The notes: a model not told the origin generated them from the sequence alone. A stretch of 62,460 nucleotides of DNA from Salinivirgaceae bacterium (GCA_024405635.1 JAKSOL010000016.1:1-62460), one strand, 5' to 3'. Shown: positions 36,807 to 45,410, counted from the stretch's first letter. A program made the numbers and translations.

Positions 36807-37583
36807 CTAATAAATCAGAACGTTATCATTATATTGCTCTTTCACAATTTTTATAATTTCTTCCCTGTTTGAGTCTTTCATATTCTTACCTAGATATATT
36901 GCTTTTACACAATCTTTCGTCAAGTAGATATTTCTTTGAAAGCCTCTAGGATTGGACTTTATTATCCTAAATTCATTTTCCCATGCATATTCTTTAAGCT
37001 TTGTGAAGTACTTTTTATTATACTCGCCCTTAAGATCATCATAACGCCCATCATAAACAGGCAATTCATTAACGTAATTCACCCATGAGCTAGCCCCTTT
37101 GATAGTTTCAAAAAGTTTATTTTGGTCATATTCAATACAAAAGCCGCTATGCATTGCACCATGTTTTTCCCAGCATTTTTCATTTCTCGGGCTACCAGAC
37201 AAACTCAATACTCCAATTTTTTGGATTCTTTCCTCATTAAGTTCTTCCCATACTTTGTCAAATCCAATTGGGTCATTCTGCATTTTTATAAAATGTTTAT
37301 TTGCCCAGTCTTTAGCATAGCTAGTATGATTTTTTCTATTATACGAGAAATAGAATTTGTTGTATTCTTGTAAATGGTATAAATAGAAATCATAGCATGT
37401 TTTAGGTATATACTCCTTATACTTACAATCTTGCTTATCTTCAAATGTATCAGGAGATGCCAAATACACATAATTCTCACGAAATGCTTCTATATGCTTA
37501 GAATTTTCTGCATCTCGATATTTATACACAAAACTTGGGGAATGCTTGCTATTGGTATTGATGTAACATTGACTATTACTCAT
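36807..37583 (-). CDS. DUF2971 family protein
   Basis: A 258-residue soluble protein matching DUF2971. It has the N-terminal PSFVYKYRDAENSKH and NYVYLASPDTFEDKQDC, the central GVLSLSGSPRNEKCWEKHG, GFCIEYDQ, and the late YAWENEFRII and KAIYLGKNM. Function of the family is not established; members often lie in defence or mobile regions. No signal peptide is seen, which is odd in an operon of exported lipoproteins. Its codon use (AGA, ATA, AAA-rich) is unlike its neighbours', so it may be inserted. It sits 12 bp after the fibronectin-type lipoprotein gene and 18 bp before the surface-protein gene. Confidence 0.85.
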   Translation of the reverse strand: MSNSQCYINTNSKHSPSFVYKYRDAENSKHIEAFRENYVYLASPDTFEDKQDCKYKEYIPKTCYDFYLYHLQEYNKFYFSYNRKNHTSYAKDWANKHFIKMQNDPIGFDKVWEELNEERIQKIGVLSLSGSPRNEKCWEKHGAMHSGFCIEYDQNKLFETIKGASSWVNYVNELPVYDGRYDDLKGEYNKKYFTKLKEYAWENEFRIIKSNPRGFQRNIYLTKDCVKAIYLGKNMKDSNREEIIKIVKEQYNDNVLIY

Positions 37584-37595
37584 TACGTAGTTTTT

Positions 37596-38864
37596 TTATT
37601 CAGTTACAAAAACAACTTCTTCGCCATATTCGGTACCAATGCTATTGGTTGCATAAGCACGTACATAGTATGTAGTACCGCTAAGTAAACCAGAGAGTTG
37701 GCTTAAAAATGGGCCAGTGCCAATACCATCGGCAGTATGCGGTGCGTTGGCAATAGTTGGATTTGGAGTGGTGCTATAGCAAACGCCACGAGCAGTGCAA
37801 GCAAAACCGCCATCGCTATCAACACTACCACCCAACGAGGCTGTAGTTGTTGTTACATTTATAGCCTTGGCTGTTGCTACTACAGGCAAACCATTGGTGG
37901 TGGTAAAGGTTATTTGTTGGCCATACACCGTACCAACAGAATTTGTGGCATAAGCACGCAAATAGTAAGTTGTGTTAGCCTCAAGTCCCGTAACAGTGGC
38001 AACAAAACTGCCCGTTCCTTTTCCATTGTTAGTATGACTATTGAGTATGGTTGGCTGCATGGCTGTGCTCCAGCAAACACCATAAGCAGTTACCGAATAA
38101 CCACCATCGGTAGTAACATTACCGCCAGTTGTTGCCTCGGTAGCTTTAATGTCTTTAATTGTTGTTGTGATTATGGTTGGTAATCCATCGGTAGTGGTAA
38201 ATTGCAGTTGTTCGCCATAGGCTGTACCAACTCCGTTGGTTGCGTATGCTCGCACATAATAGGTTGTGTTTATCTTCAAATTAAAAAGGAGACTATTAAA
38301 CGAGCCTGCCCCATTACCATCGACAGAATGAGAGTCGTCAATTGTTGGATACTGCTGTGTACTCCAACATACCCCCCGTTGCTTAATTGTAGATTGCCCA
38401 TTGTCAGTAACATTGCCACCACACATGGCGGTGTTTGCTTTTACATCGGTTATTTCATATGTTGCTATTGTTGGCAATGTTGGGCCTTGCACTTCAATCA
38501 CTCCCAATTGGTAACTATAACTGCCCAACTGCATTTCTTTAATGCTAACTTGTCGGCCAACATAAAGTGAGTCAGCTTCTATCTGCAAGTAGTAATCATT
38601 TTTTATGTCTTCTGGTGTAACATCAATTCCGAAATTACCATTGGCATCGCTAACAATCACAATAGGCGACAATTCGCCATTGGTTTTGCACACTCGTAAG
38701 CCCTCAATTGGTTTACTGTTCTGGTTATTTACCAATGTCCCTTCACAAATGGTGTTTTCGTATATTCCTTCCTCCTCAAGACTTTTTATGCAAGACGAGA
38801 ACAATGATAAAATCAGAAATGACAACAATATTTTACGTAAAGTTCTTAGTATGCAAGTAGCCAT
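37596..38864 (-). CDS. Lipoprotein with three fibronectin-type III-like repeats
   Basis: A 422-residue lipoprotein (lipobox LFSSC near residues 21-25). A carboxypeptidase-regulatory-like segment at about 40-120 (CEGTLVNNQNSKPIEGLRV, DANGNFGIDVT) is followed by three repeats of about 90 residues. Each has ATTGGNVTTDGG, RGVCWST, NGxGTGSF and NTTYYVRAYATNSVGTxYG motifs. This is the common surface-exposed Bacteroidota repeat lipoprotein. Repeats 2 and 3 are very similar, suggesting recent duplication. It is 6 bp after the preceding gene in the operon that ends with the giant surface protein. A structural or carbohydrate-binding role is possible. Confidence 0.85.
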   Translation of the reverse strand: MATCILRTLRKILLSFLILSLFSSCIKSLEEEGIYENTICEGTLVNNQNSKPIEGLRVCKTNGELSPIVIVSDANGNFGIDVTPEDIKNDYYLQIEADSLYVGRQVSIKEMQLGSYSYQLGVIEVQGPTLPTIATYEITDVKANTAMCGGNVTDNGQSTIKQRGVCWSTQQYPTIDDSHSVDGNGAGSFNSLLFNLKINTTYYVRAYATNGVGTAYGEQLQFTTTDGLPTIITTTIKDIKATEATTGGNVTTDGGYSVTAYGVCWSTAMQPTILNSHTNNGKGTGSFVATVTGLEANTTYYLRAYATNSVGTVYGQQITFTTTNGLPVVATAKAINVTTTTASLGGSVDSDGGFACTARGVCYSTTPNPTIANAPHTADGIGTGPFLSQLSGLLSGTTYYVRAYATNSIGTEYGEEVVFVTE

Positions 38865-38870
38865 AGTGCA

Positions 38871-39692
38871 TTAAAATTTATATGTAAGCCCCAAACCAAT
38901 AGCGGGTTTTGTATCGGGCAAAACGGTAGGATAAAGAGCTATGCCATCGGTATAGTTAGGCAACGAAAAATAGGCTCGATAAAGGTTAAATGCATAAAGT
39001 GTAGCGGCCGCTCCCCATGCAACAAAACTCGTGTTACGCAACTTGTTATAACTATTACGGGCATCAGTAAAATCAGTATAACCTACACCATGTTTTTTCA
39101 TAGTATCTAATTTGTCCTGACTCATTACATAACAAGCGGCTCCAGTTCCAACAAATGCCAACTCGCCAACAAAAGTTAATACACCTTCAGTAAAATGACG
39201 TTTTCCCCATTGACCTAATCCTGGAACGAAAATAGATTTTACCAAGGCTGTTGTATTGTTGAACTCTGCAGCCGTATTGCAATCTTTAAATGGAGCCCAT
39301 ACAACACTTATGTTACCACGCACTGCCACTTGGCAAAGTACATACACTCTATATCGGCCATCGGCAAGCCGTTCAGAATACTCACACACCTTATTTATAG
39401 GTATATTAAATGTACTTGAAATAACACTATAGTCTGTACCTCGCTGAACAGCCTTATTTATTTCTGCTGCATTAACAGGTTGCCCCAAACTGTTGCCTGT
39501 AGTTTGAAAAATACGGGCAACAGCTTGAGTCCTAGCTTCGTTTTCTGTTGATGCAATGGCGCTTTCTTTCTCATATCGGTATGTTGAGTTTGCTGCCTTT
39601 GGCATTTTATAAATCCATGTAGGCTTATTCTGTGCGCTAACACATAACGAAAAAAGAAAGAAGGTCAATATCAGTAATAACTGTTTTCTCAT
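38871..39692 (-). CDS. Exported protein with C-terminal DUF5683-like membrane region
   Basis: A 273-residue protein with a signal peptide (MRKQLLLILTFFLFSLCVSAQ). The middle, residues 25-150, looks like a LPP20/FlgO-type lipoprotein domain (ESAIASTENEARTQAVARIF, GRYRVYVLCQVA). From about residue 150 a segment KSIFVPGLGQWGKRHFTEG, with a hydrophobic stretch after it, recalls the DUF5683 pattern seen in Bacteroidota membrane proteins. The stop lies 6 bp before the start of the fibronectin lipoprotein. It follows by 2 bp a related small lipoprotein gene, so the two may work together in the envelope. Function is unknown. Confidence 0.65.
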   Translation of the reverse strand: MRKQLLLILTFFLFSLCVSAQNKPTWIYKMPKAANSTYRYEKESAIASTENEARTQAVARIFQTTGNSLGQPVNAAEINKAVQRGTDYSVISSTFNIPINKVCEYSERLADGRYRVYVLCQVAVRGNISVVWAPFKDCNTAAEFNNTTALVKSIFVPGLGQWGKRHFTEGVLTFVGELAFVGTGAACYVMSQDKLDTMKKHGVGYTDFTDARNSYNKLRNTSFVAWGAAATLYAFNLYRAYFSLPNYTDGIALYPTVLPDTKPAIGLGLTYKF

Positions 39693-39694
39693 AA

Positions 39695-40240
39695 CTATTT
39701 AAAATACTCAGAGTATTTTTTCTCAAATTGTTCACGATCGTAAACAACTTTCAGCTTTTCATTTTCAGACAAGCCTTTCTCAATTTCTGAAGCCAATTTC
39801 TTTTTTGAGATTTGAATAGCTATGTGCGACTCGTAATTTCCAGCTTCTGTTCTATACATTTTCTCGCAAATTTGTTCAGCGTCGTTTAAAGTACGATTAA
39901 CTGCCATTTTAAACTCACCTTCTATAATTCGCGAGATATCCTCTTGCTGGGCATTACCTGCCAATAGTTTATTATAGTCAGTTGTTATACCTTTTACTGA
40001 GCCTCCAAGTTTTTGGTTAATCATACTTTTAGCAGCATTCAAAGCTTCTGTACGGGCATTTTGCTGATTAACATTTGTAGATGTTCCAGATGAACGGAAA
40101 TAGTTTGAATCGTCAAAAACTAGACAAGGAATATCCAAATCTACTCCTCTTCCAGAAACAATTTGTCTTTGTGTTCCACATGATACTAATAATATTGCCA
40201 CTACAACGGCAGAAAAAACACGTAAAATTCTCATAATCAA
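39695..40240 (-). CDS. LPP20-like lipoprotein
   Basis: A 181-residue lipoprotein (lipobox LLVSC near residue 21). The body has the LPP20-type features of a small alpha-beta domain: NARTEALNAAKSMIN, then an EGEFKMAVNRTLNDAEQICEKM helix and YESHIAIQISKK. The domain resembles the one in the next protein. It is the first gene of the surface-protein operon. No promoter box was found with confidence in the region upstream. The function of the family is not established; some members affect surface adhesion. Confidence 0.65.
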   Translation of the reverse strand: MIMRILRVFSAVVVAILLVSCGTQRQIVSGRGVDLDIPCLVFDDSNYFRSSGTSTNVNQQNARTEALNAAKSMINQKLGGSVKGITTDYNKLLAGNAQQEDISRIIEGEFKMAVNRTLNDAEQICEKMYRTEAGNYESHIAIQISKKKLASEIEKGLSENEKLKVVYDREQFEKKYSEYFK

Positions 40241-41299
40241 TTACATTTTATAATTAAACTTTTAACATTAATCAAGAGTAATACTTGCATATCATTATCA
40301 TTCGCTCGCCAATTCCCCCAAGCAAGCAGTAAAAAAAGTTAACAAAAAGGCATAAAAAAAACGTGGGAATCTGTACTTGTTACTCGTCCCACATTTCGAG
40401 GCTCTCGCATTGCCCACCAAGCTAGAACGAGCAACGCAGAAGCCCACGCCGAATATGTAAACCACAAAATGCCACGTAGCATCCGTAGGAATACACCAAT
40501 CCACGCAGACATCTACCGTTGCCTTGTCTTTAGCTTGATTTTGAAATTTGCGAGATTCCGAAATGCTAAGAACAAAGCGTCAAGTAAACGCCTTTATTAT
40601 GTCCTGCCCCACCCCTAGCGTTTGCCTTGCGACAACATTCGGCGTGAGACAATGGCAAATATATGAATAATGATTAATGTTTAGTGATTAGAGAATAATA
40701 GGTTTTAAGTTGTACGTAGTACGTTTTAAGTTGTACGATTCAACAAATCAACGATTCAACTGTTCAACATTCTACGTTTCGCCCTGAAAGGGCAGTAACA
40801 CTCAGACCATGGCAACGCCCAGCGGCATGGCAAACAATCACAACTTGCGCCCTGTAAGGGCAACAGCGTTAATGTTTTAATGTTTAATGATTAGTGATTA
40901 ATAGGTTTTAAGTTCTTCGTTTTACCATTCTACAACCAACGGCCAATAGCTAAAAGCCAGAAGTACGATTCAACGCATCAACAGCAGAACCGTGCCTTCG
41001 ACAAACTCAGGCACCGCGCGTACTGGTGGCTGAGCCTGTCGAAGCCACATCGCATCAACGAATCAACAAATCAACAATACATAAGGCTACTGCCCTTTCA
41101 GGGCGCTGCCTTTCCTTTCTCATTATTCCCAAGACGTTGCCATTGGGCTGAGAGATTATGCCCTTTCAGGGCGAGATGTAAAGTTATAATATGCTCATTA
41201 TCTTTACATTAATCTTTTATCATTAATCGTTAATCATTGTTATTCATATCAACGATTCAACATTCTAACGGCCAATAGCTAACAGCCAGTAGCCTCCCA
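40241..41299. repeat. Repeat-rich intergenic region left of the ATPase gene
   Basis: Just over 1 kb without a clear gene. From about 40340 to 40660 there is a GC-richer block with hairpin arms (GTGGGA 40363-40368 with TCCCAC 40387-40392, and AAACGC/GCGTTT near 40590 and 40620). From 40660 on there are interspersed short repeats: GCCCTGAAAGGGC-type palindromes at 40781, 40849, 41092 and 41160; an inverted pair CTTCGACAAACTCAGGCACC (40996-41015) and GGTGGCTGAGCCTGTCGAAG (41025-41044); and GCCAATAGCTAACAGCC-type and GATTCAACA-type runs. Confidence 0.7.
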
Positions 41300-42709
41300 T
41301 TAATCATTGACAAACAAATCGTCCATAGTAACCTCGGCGGCGGCAATGGCCGAATGTTTTCCTGGCACCACTCCAAATGTTGTTACAAAAGTGGTTACCA
41401 ACGACTTACGACACGATGTTGATTCTTTAAAAATGGCCAAACGCATTCGCAGTTTCTGCTCATACTCTTTCGATATGACGTACGGTGAATCTGAAAACTT
41501 AAATTCACACAAATTAATAACCCTATCGGCTCTATCAATAAGCATATCTATCTGAGTTTCAGCATTTCGCCATGCACTTATCGATGTAGAAACCCCAAGT
41601 ATGCCAAGTTTTTTCTTAATCTGATTAGAATGCGTCATTCCAACAATCTCAAAAGCCATTCCTTGCCAAGACACAACAGCTTGAGATGTGCAGTTATGAG
41701 TCCAAAAAGCATTGTCCAACGTTCGTTTATCGTGCAAAAACCTAAAATAGAACAATGTATAAAAATCAGTTAATCTGTATGTTACATTATTTTTCTTGCA
41801 TCCAAACTTGACATACACCGTAATAAAATCACACTTTTCAAGATTGTCAAGAATCTTAGTCATATTACCACCCGAAAGCCCTGTTGCCTCAATAATTTCT
41901 TGGCGCGACATTCCGTCATGCTTCTGAGCAAGAATACTAACAACATTAATATATCGGTCGGCATTTGCAAACAAAGCGCTATAGAGTTCAGAAAACTCAC
42001 ACGACAATGGCGCATTCTTTTCAAAGAACAAATAATCGATATTTTGAGCAAGACTTTGCGTTGTGTTAATTAAACTATAGTAGTACGGAACGCCGCCAAG
42101 CACCATATACGCTTGCACGATTTGCATTCGGTCCCAATAGCAATTTTTTGACTCAAGATATTTCTCAACCTCGCCAAGCGTAAACGGCCGCAAATATATT
42201 TGGCATGTAATGCGATTGTGCATACCACCCTTATTTTCAAGCAGTTTGTCGGCCATCCATGATGTAGCTGAACCACAAGCAACAAGCACAATGTCGTCTC
42301 TTGTTGCTACCCACGAATTCCAAAAATATTCTAATGCGCTCACAAACTGAGATTTATGGGTATCAATCCATGGCATCTCATCAATAAAAATCACCTTTCG
42401 TCCAGTTGGCAACGATTCAAGATAATCGCGGAGGCAAGCAAACGCATCGTCCCAATTTTTCAATTTAGGTGCAAATGTCGATTTGCTATAGCGTTTCAGC
42501 TGATCGGCAAAGCTAGCCAACTGCACATCTTGCGACTCGTTATGACGGCCAACAAAATAAAATGCATAATCATCGTTGAAAAACTTGCGAATAAGAAAGG
42601 TCTTTCCCACCCTTCGGCGACCATAAACAATAACAAACTCTGATTTTTCAGAGTTAACACACCGACGCAATTGTTCTATTTCTTTTTCTCTACCAATAAG
42701 CTCTACCAT
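41300..42709 (-). CDS. AAA ATPase with C-terminal PD-(D/E)xK-like domain
   Basis: A 469-residue ATPase of the archaeal ATPase_2/DUF234 type. The P-loop is at residues 30-37 (GRRRVGKT), and Walker B (VIFIDEMPW) follows at about 105-113. A central region has VLGGVPYYYSLI, and a winged-helix segment (MSRQEIIEATGLSGGNMTKILDNLE) follows. The C-terminal domain has Asp388 and Glu402-Phe-Lys404 (in NLCEFKF), the PD-(D/E)xK nuclease pattern. Such proteins are widespread and scattered in Bacteroidota; their role is not known. It stands alone between two repeat-rich gaps, with two inverted repeats upstream of its start that look like operators. Confidence 0.88.
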   Translation of the reverse strand: MVELIGREKEIEQLRRCVNSEKSEFVIVYGRRRVGKTFLIRKFFNDDYAFYFVGRHNESQDVQLASFADQLKRYSKSTFAPKLKNWDDAFACLRDYLESLPTGRKVIFIDEMPWIDTHKSQFVSALEYFWNSWVATRDDIVLVACGSATSWMADKLLENKGGMHNRITCQIYLRPFTLGEVEKYLESKNCYWDRMQIVQAYMVLGGVPYYYSLINTTQSLAQNIDYLFFEKNAPLSCEFSELYSALFANADRYINVVSILAQKHDGMSRQEIIEATGLSGGNMTKILDNLEKCDFITVYVKFGCKKNNVTYRLTDFYTLFYFRFLHDKRTLDNAFWTHNCTSQAVVSWQGMAFEIVGMTHSNQIKKKLGILGVSTSISAWRNAETQIDMLIDRADRVINLCEFKFSDSPYVISKEYEQKLRMRLAIFKESTSCRKSLVTTFVTTFGVVPGKHSAIAAAEVTMDDLFVND

Positions 42710-42757
42710 TGCAAATATTTTTTAGACATCGATGCAATTATATAGTTTTTTGAATTT

Positions 42758-42861
42758 ATTGCACGCCAAAAACCGATAAAAATTTGCGTTTTGGCGAAGA
42801 ATAAAAAATATTGCGCGCCAAAAGTTGATATTTGGGTACTATTTTGGCGAGAAAAAAAAGA
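42758..42861 (-). promoter_or_regulatory. Two tandem inverted repeats upstream of the ATPase gene
   Basis: CGCCAAAA at 42764-42771 and TTTTGGCG at 42789-42796 form one inverted repeat. CGCCAAAA at 42816-42823 and TTTTGGCG at 42842-42849 form a second. Both left arms are preceded by ATTGCRCG, and the two units are spaced 52 bp apart. The nearest arm lies 55 bp before the ATG at 42709, a position suited to regulator binding. Confidence 0.55.
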
Positions 42862-43164
42862 CTATGACTAATGATTAATGTTTAATGGGTTCTAAGTTTT
42901 AAGTTGTTAAGTAGTAAGTTCTAAGTTTTTCCGGTGGCTGAGCTTGTCGAAGCCACACCCTTCAACAAATCAACAGATCAACGATTCAACACGTCAACAT
43001 TCTAACTGCCAACGGCTAACAGCCAATCAGCCGCCCACAATTAATCATTTATCTCTAATCATTATCATACGATTCAACATTCCAATGGCCAACGGCTAAC
43101 AGCCAATAGCTAACCAAAACCACCGCACCTCATTTTTGCTTACTTTCGCAAAAAAAATTATTTG
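42862..43164. repeat. Repeat-rich intergenic region right of the ATPase gene
   Basis: About 300 bp with the same repeat families as the gap left of the ATPase gene: GGTGGCTGAGCTTGTCGAAG at 42933-42952, GATTCAACACGTCAACATTC-like runs, GCCAACGGCTAACAGCCAAT-type units near 43010 and 43090, and AATGATTAATGTTTAATG runs. No coding sequence is seen. Confidence 0.65.
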
Positions 43165-43539
43165 ATGAACGAAACCCGAATTGACAAATGGCTTTGGAGC
43201 GTACGCATTTACAAAACCCGCACTTTAGCCACCGAAGCTTGCCACAAAGGACACATAAGCATTGATGGCACTGCTATAAAAGCCGCTCGCATGGTTAAGG
43301 TTGGCGAAATTGTTGAAGTTCGTAAAAACCCAATTACCTACCGTTATAAAATTATTGGGTTACCTGCTTCGCGTGTTGGTGCCAAGGTTTTAGACCAATA
43401 CATTGAAGACCAGACTCCTGAACAAGAAATAATAAAACTCGATTTGATGCGAGCCGACATAAACGGACGCCGCGACCCAGGTTCGGGGCGACCTACTAAA
43501 CGCGACCGACGACTACTTGACCAATGGATGGACAACTAA
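43165..43539 (+). CDS. S4-domain RNA-binding protein (Hsp15/RqcP-like)
   Basis: A 124-residue protein with an N-terminal S4 domain (RIDKWLWSVRIYKTRTLATEAC and GHISIDG) and a basic C-terminal tail (GRRDPGSGRPTKRDRRLLDQ). This matches the Hsp15-like and ribosome-quality-control S4 proteins that bind peptidyl-tRNA on free 50S subunits. The ATG at 43165 is used; the TTG one codon earlier would add one residue. It stands alone in a repeat-rich neighbourhood and its promoter is not clear (TACTTTCG 23 bp upstream is a near match). Function is inferred from the family. Confidence 0.88.
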   Translation: MNETRIDKWLWSVRIYKTRTLATEACHKGHISIDGTAIKAARMVKVGEIVEVRKNPITYRYKIIGLPASRVGAKVLDQYIEDQTPEQEIIKLDLMRADINGRRDPGSGRPTKRDRRLLDQWMDN

Positions 43540-43852
43540 CGCTTTAAGCCGATTGATTACTTATATACGTATTATTATATGTATATTATCATAATCAAGC
43601 ATAACGTTTCGCAACTTATCAAAACACCACAATTGGCACGTTTCTTGTTTACAACAAAGTAAAAAGGTCCATGTTTCGGTAAGCCGACACCTTTACTTTT
43701 CATAAACAGCACACTTTAACTAACCAACAAAATTAAACAAGCTGTTAACTTTGAATTGTTAAGCAAACACTTACCCAAACAACAATGAGGCTTGTTTTAC
43801 CAAGACTCAAAACAAAAACTAAAAAAAACAATAATTAAAAACTAAAATAAAA
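43540..43852. other. Leader or intergenic region before the KAS gene
   Basis: 313 bp with no gene. A structured element is seen at 43656-43699: AAAGTAAA with TTTACTTT, continued by GGT/ACC after a two-base bulge, and an inner CGG/CCG hairpin. No T-run follows, so it is not a classic terminator. It lies about 150 bp upstream of the GTG start. A short in-frame peptide-like stretch (ATG 43785 to TAA 43839) may be chance. Confidence 0.35.
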
Positions 43853-45073
43853 GTGGAAAAGAGAGTAGTTATTACAGGCATGGGCATTTACTCTTGCCTA
43901 GGAAAATCGCTAGACGAAGTTCGACAATCGCTATACGATGGCAAATCGGGCATAATATTCGATCCTGTACGCAAAGAGATGGGATTCCGCTCTGCACTTA
44001 CAGCTTATCTTGAAAAACCAGACTTAAAAGGACAACTTAGCCGCAACCAACGCGCCTTTATGCCCGAAGAGGCTCAATATGCATACGCAGCAACAGTAGA
44101 GGCGCTTCGCAACGCAAAAATTGACCAAGACTACCTCGATGCTCACGAAGTTGGCTTGCTTTATGGAAACGACTCAACAGCCGATGCCGTTGTAAAAAGC
44201 GTTGACACAATGCGCGAGAAAAAAGACACCACACTTGTAGGTTCTGGTGCCATTTTTCAATCAATGAACTCAACCGTTACAATGAACCTTGGTTGCATCT
44301 TCCACCTAAAAGGCATCAACCTAACCGTATCGGGAGCTTGCGCCAGTGGCTCGCACGCAATTGGTCTAGGAGCATTGCTCATTCGCAACGGACTCCAAGA
44401 CATGGTTGTATGCGGAGGCGCACAAGAAGTTAACCCATTCTCTATTGGTAGTTTCGATGGAATTAGCGCATTTTCGACCCGCGAGAGCGACCCAACAAAG
44501 GCATCTCGTCCATTTGACCGCGACCGCGACGGCCTTGTTCCTGGCGGTGGTGCTGCAACTGTAATTATTGAAAGTTACGAATCGGCTGTAAAACGTGGTG
44601 CGCCAATTTTAGCCGAAATTTTAAGCTACGGATTCTCATCAAATGGCGACCACATTTCAACCCCAAGTGTTGAAGGTCCAGCTCGATCGCTAAAAGCCGC
44701 CATAAACAATGCTGGCATTGACATCAGACAAATTGGCTACATAAACGCACACGCCACATCAACCAAAGTTGGCGACATGAACGAAGCAAAAGCCATTATT
44801 GAAGTGTTTGGCGACCACAAACCTTTTGTTACTTCTACTAAAGGACAAACAGGACACGAAATGTGGATGGCAGGCGCAAGCGAAATAATTTACACCATGT
44901 TGATGATGAAAAACAACTTTATTGCAGGAAACCTCAACTTTGAAAACCCCGATGAAGATTCGGCAAAACTCAACATTCCTGCAAATCGCATCAATGCCCA
45001 CTTCGACACGTTCTTATCAAACTCATTCGGTTTTGGTGGAACAAACTCAACCCTTATCGTTAAAAATCTATAA
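43853..45073 (+). CDS. Beta-ketoacyl-ACP synthase, KAS I/II-like
   Basis: A 406-residue condensing enzyme. The catalytic triad is visible: Cys163 in SGACASGSHAIG, His300 in NAHATST and His335 in STKGQTGHE (with Lys330), followed by SNSFGFGGTNSTL. The numbering matches FabB of E. coli at the Cys. The protein condenses malonyl-ACP with acyl-ACP in fatty-acid or related lipid or pigment synthesis. The start is GTG at 43853. An acyl carrier protein gene follows 36 bp downstream, and a strong terminator after that makes this a two-gene operon. Neither a reductase nor other fatty-acid genes are nearby, so it may serve a special acyl chain. Confidence 0.92.
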   Translation: MEKRVVITGMGIYSCLGKSLDEVRQSLYDGKSGIIFDPVRKEMGFRSALTAYLEKPDLKGQLSRNQRAFMPEEAQYAYAATVEALRNAKIDQDYLDAHEVGLLYGNDSTADAVVKSVDTMREKKDTTLVGSGAIFQSMNSTVTMNLGCIFHLKGINLTVSGACASGSHAIGLGALLIRNGLQDMVVCGGAQEVNPFSIGSFDGISAFSTRESDPTKASRPFDRDRDGLVPGGGAATVIIESYESAVKRGAPILAEILSYGFSSNGDHISTPSVEGPARSLKAAINNAGIDIRQIGYINAHATSTKVGDMNEAKAIIEVFGDHKPFVTSTKGQTGHEMWMAGASEIIYTMLMMKNNFIAGNLNFENPDEDSAKLNIPANRINAHFDTFLSNSFGFGGTNSTLIVKNL

Positions 45074-45109
45074 TACATTATATTACAAACATTTAAACAG
45101 CAAAAGAAA

Positions 45110-45349
45110 ATGGAAAAACAAGAACTAATCGAAAAAATCAACCAAGTGTTGGCAGAGGAATTTGAAGTAGAACAAAGCGTTATCACTCCAGATGCTGACA
45201 TTCGCGAAACATTAAGCCTCGACAGTTTGAGCCTTGTTGACATGGTTGCTTTGATTGAAGAGCAATTCGGTGTAAAAATTAAAGGCACCGAACTATCAAG
45301 CGTTAAAACATTCGGTTTGCTTTACGATTTTGTATTTGAGCGCATGTAA
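45110..45349 (+). CDS. Acyl carrier protein
   Basis: A 79-residue carrier protein, the usual length. Ser39 in the DSLS motif (SLDSLSLVDMV) is the site for the 4'-phosphopantetheine arm. The surrounding acidic helix II (LVDMVALIEEQF) fits recognition by partner enzymes. The sequence differs from a typical housekeeping AcpP (for example DSLD is replaced by DSLS), so it may be a dedicated carrier of its KAS partner. It follows the synthase gene by 36 bp and precedes a near-perfect terminator. Confidence 0.9.
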   Translation: MEKQELIEKINQVLAEEFEVEQSVITPDADIRETLSLDSLSLVDMVALIEEQFGVKIKGTELSSVKTFGLLYDFVFERM

Positions 45350-45366
45350 TCATTTAAAACTCAACT

Positions 45367-45410
45367 AAATAACGGCTATACATGTAAAAATGTATAGCCG
45401 TTATTTTTTT
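45367..45410 (+). terminator. Rho-independent terminator after the KAS-ACP pair
   Basis: A perfect 17-bp stem (AAATAACGGCTATACAT with ATGTATAGCCGTTATTT), loop GTAAAA, and a T-run. Confidence 0.92.

Noticed and set aside
40298..40504. 68-residue open frame on the minus strand
   Set aside because: No start context, no family pattern, and it overlaps a block with hairpin arms; more likely noncoding.
43656..43699. Riboswitch upstream of the KAS gene
   Set aside because: A hairpin is present but it matches no riboswitch class I know; kept only as a weak structural note.
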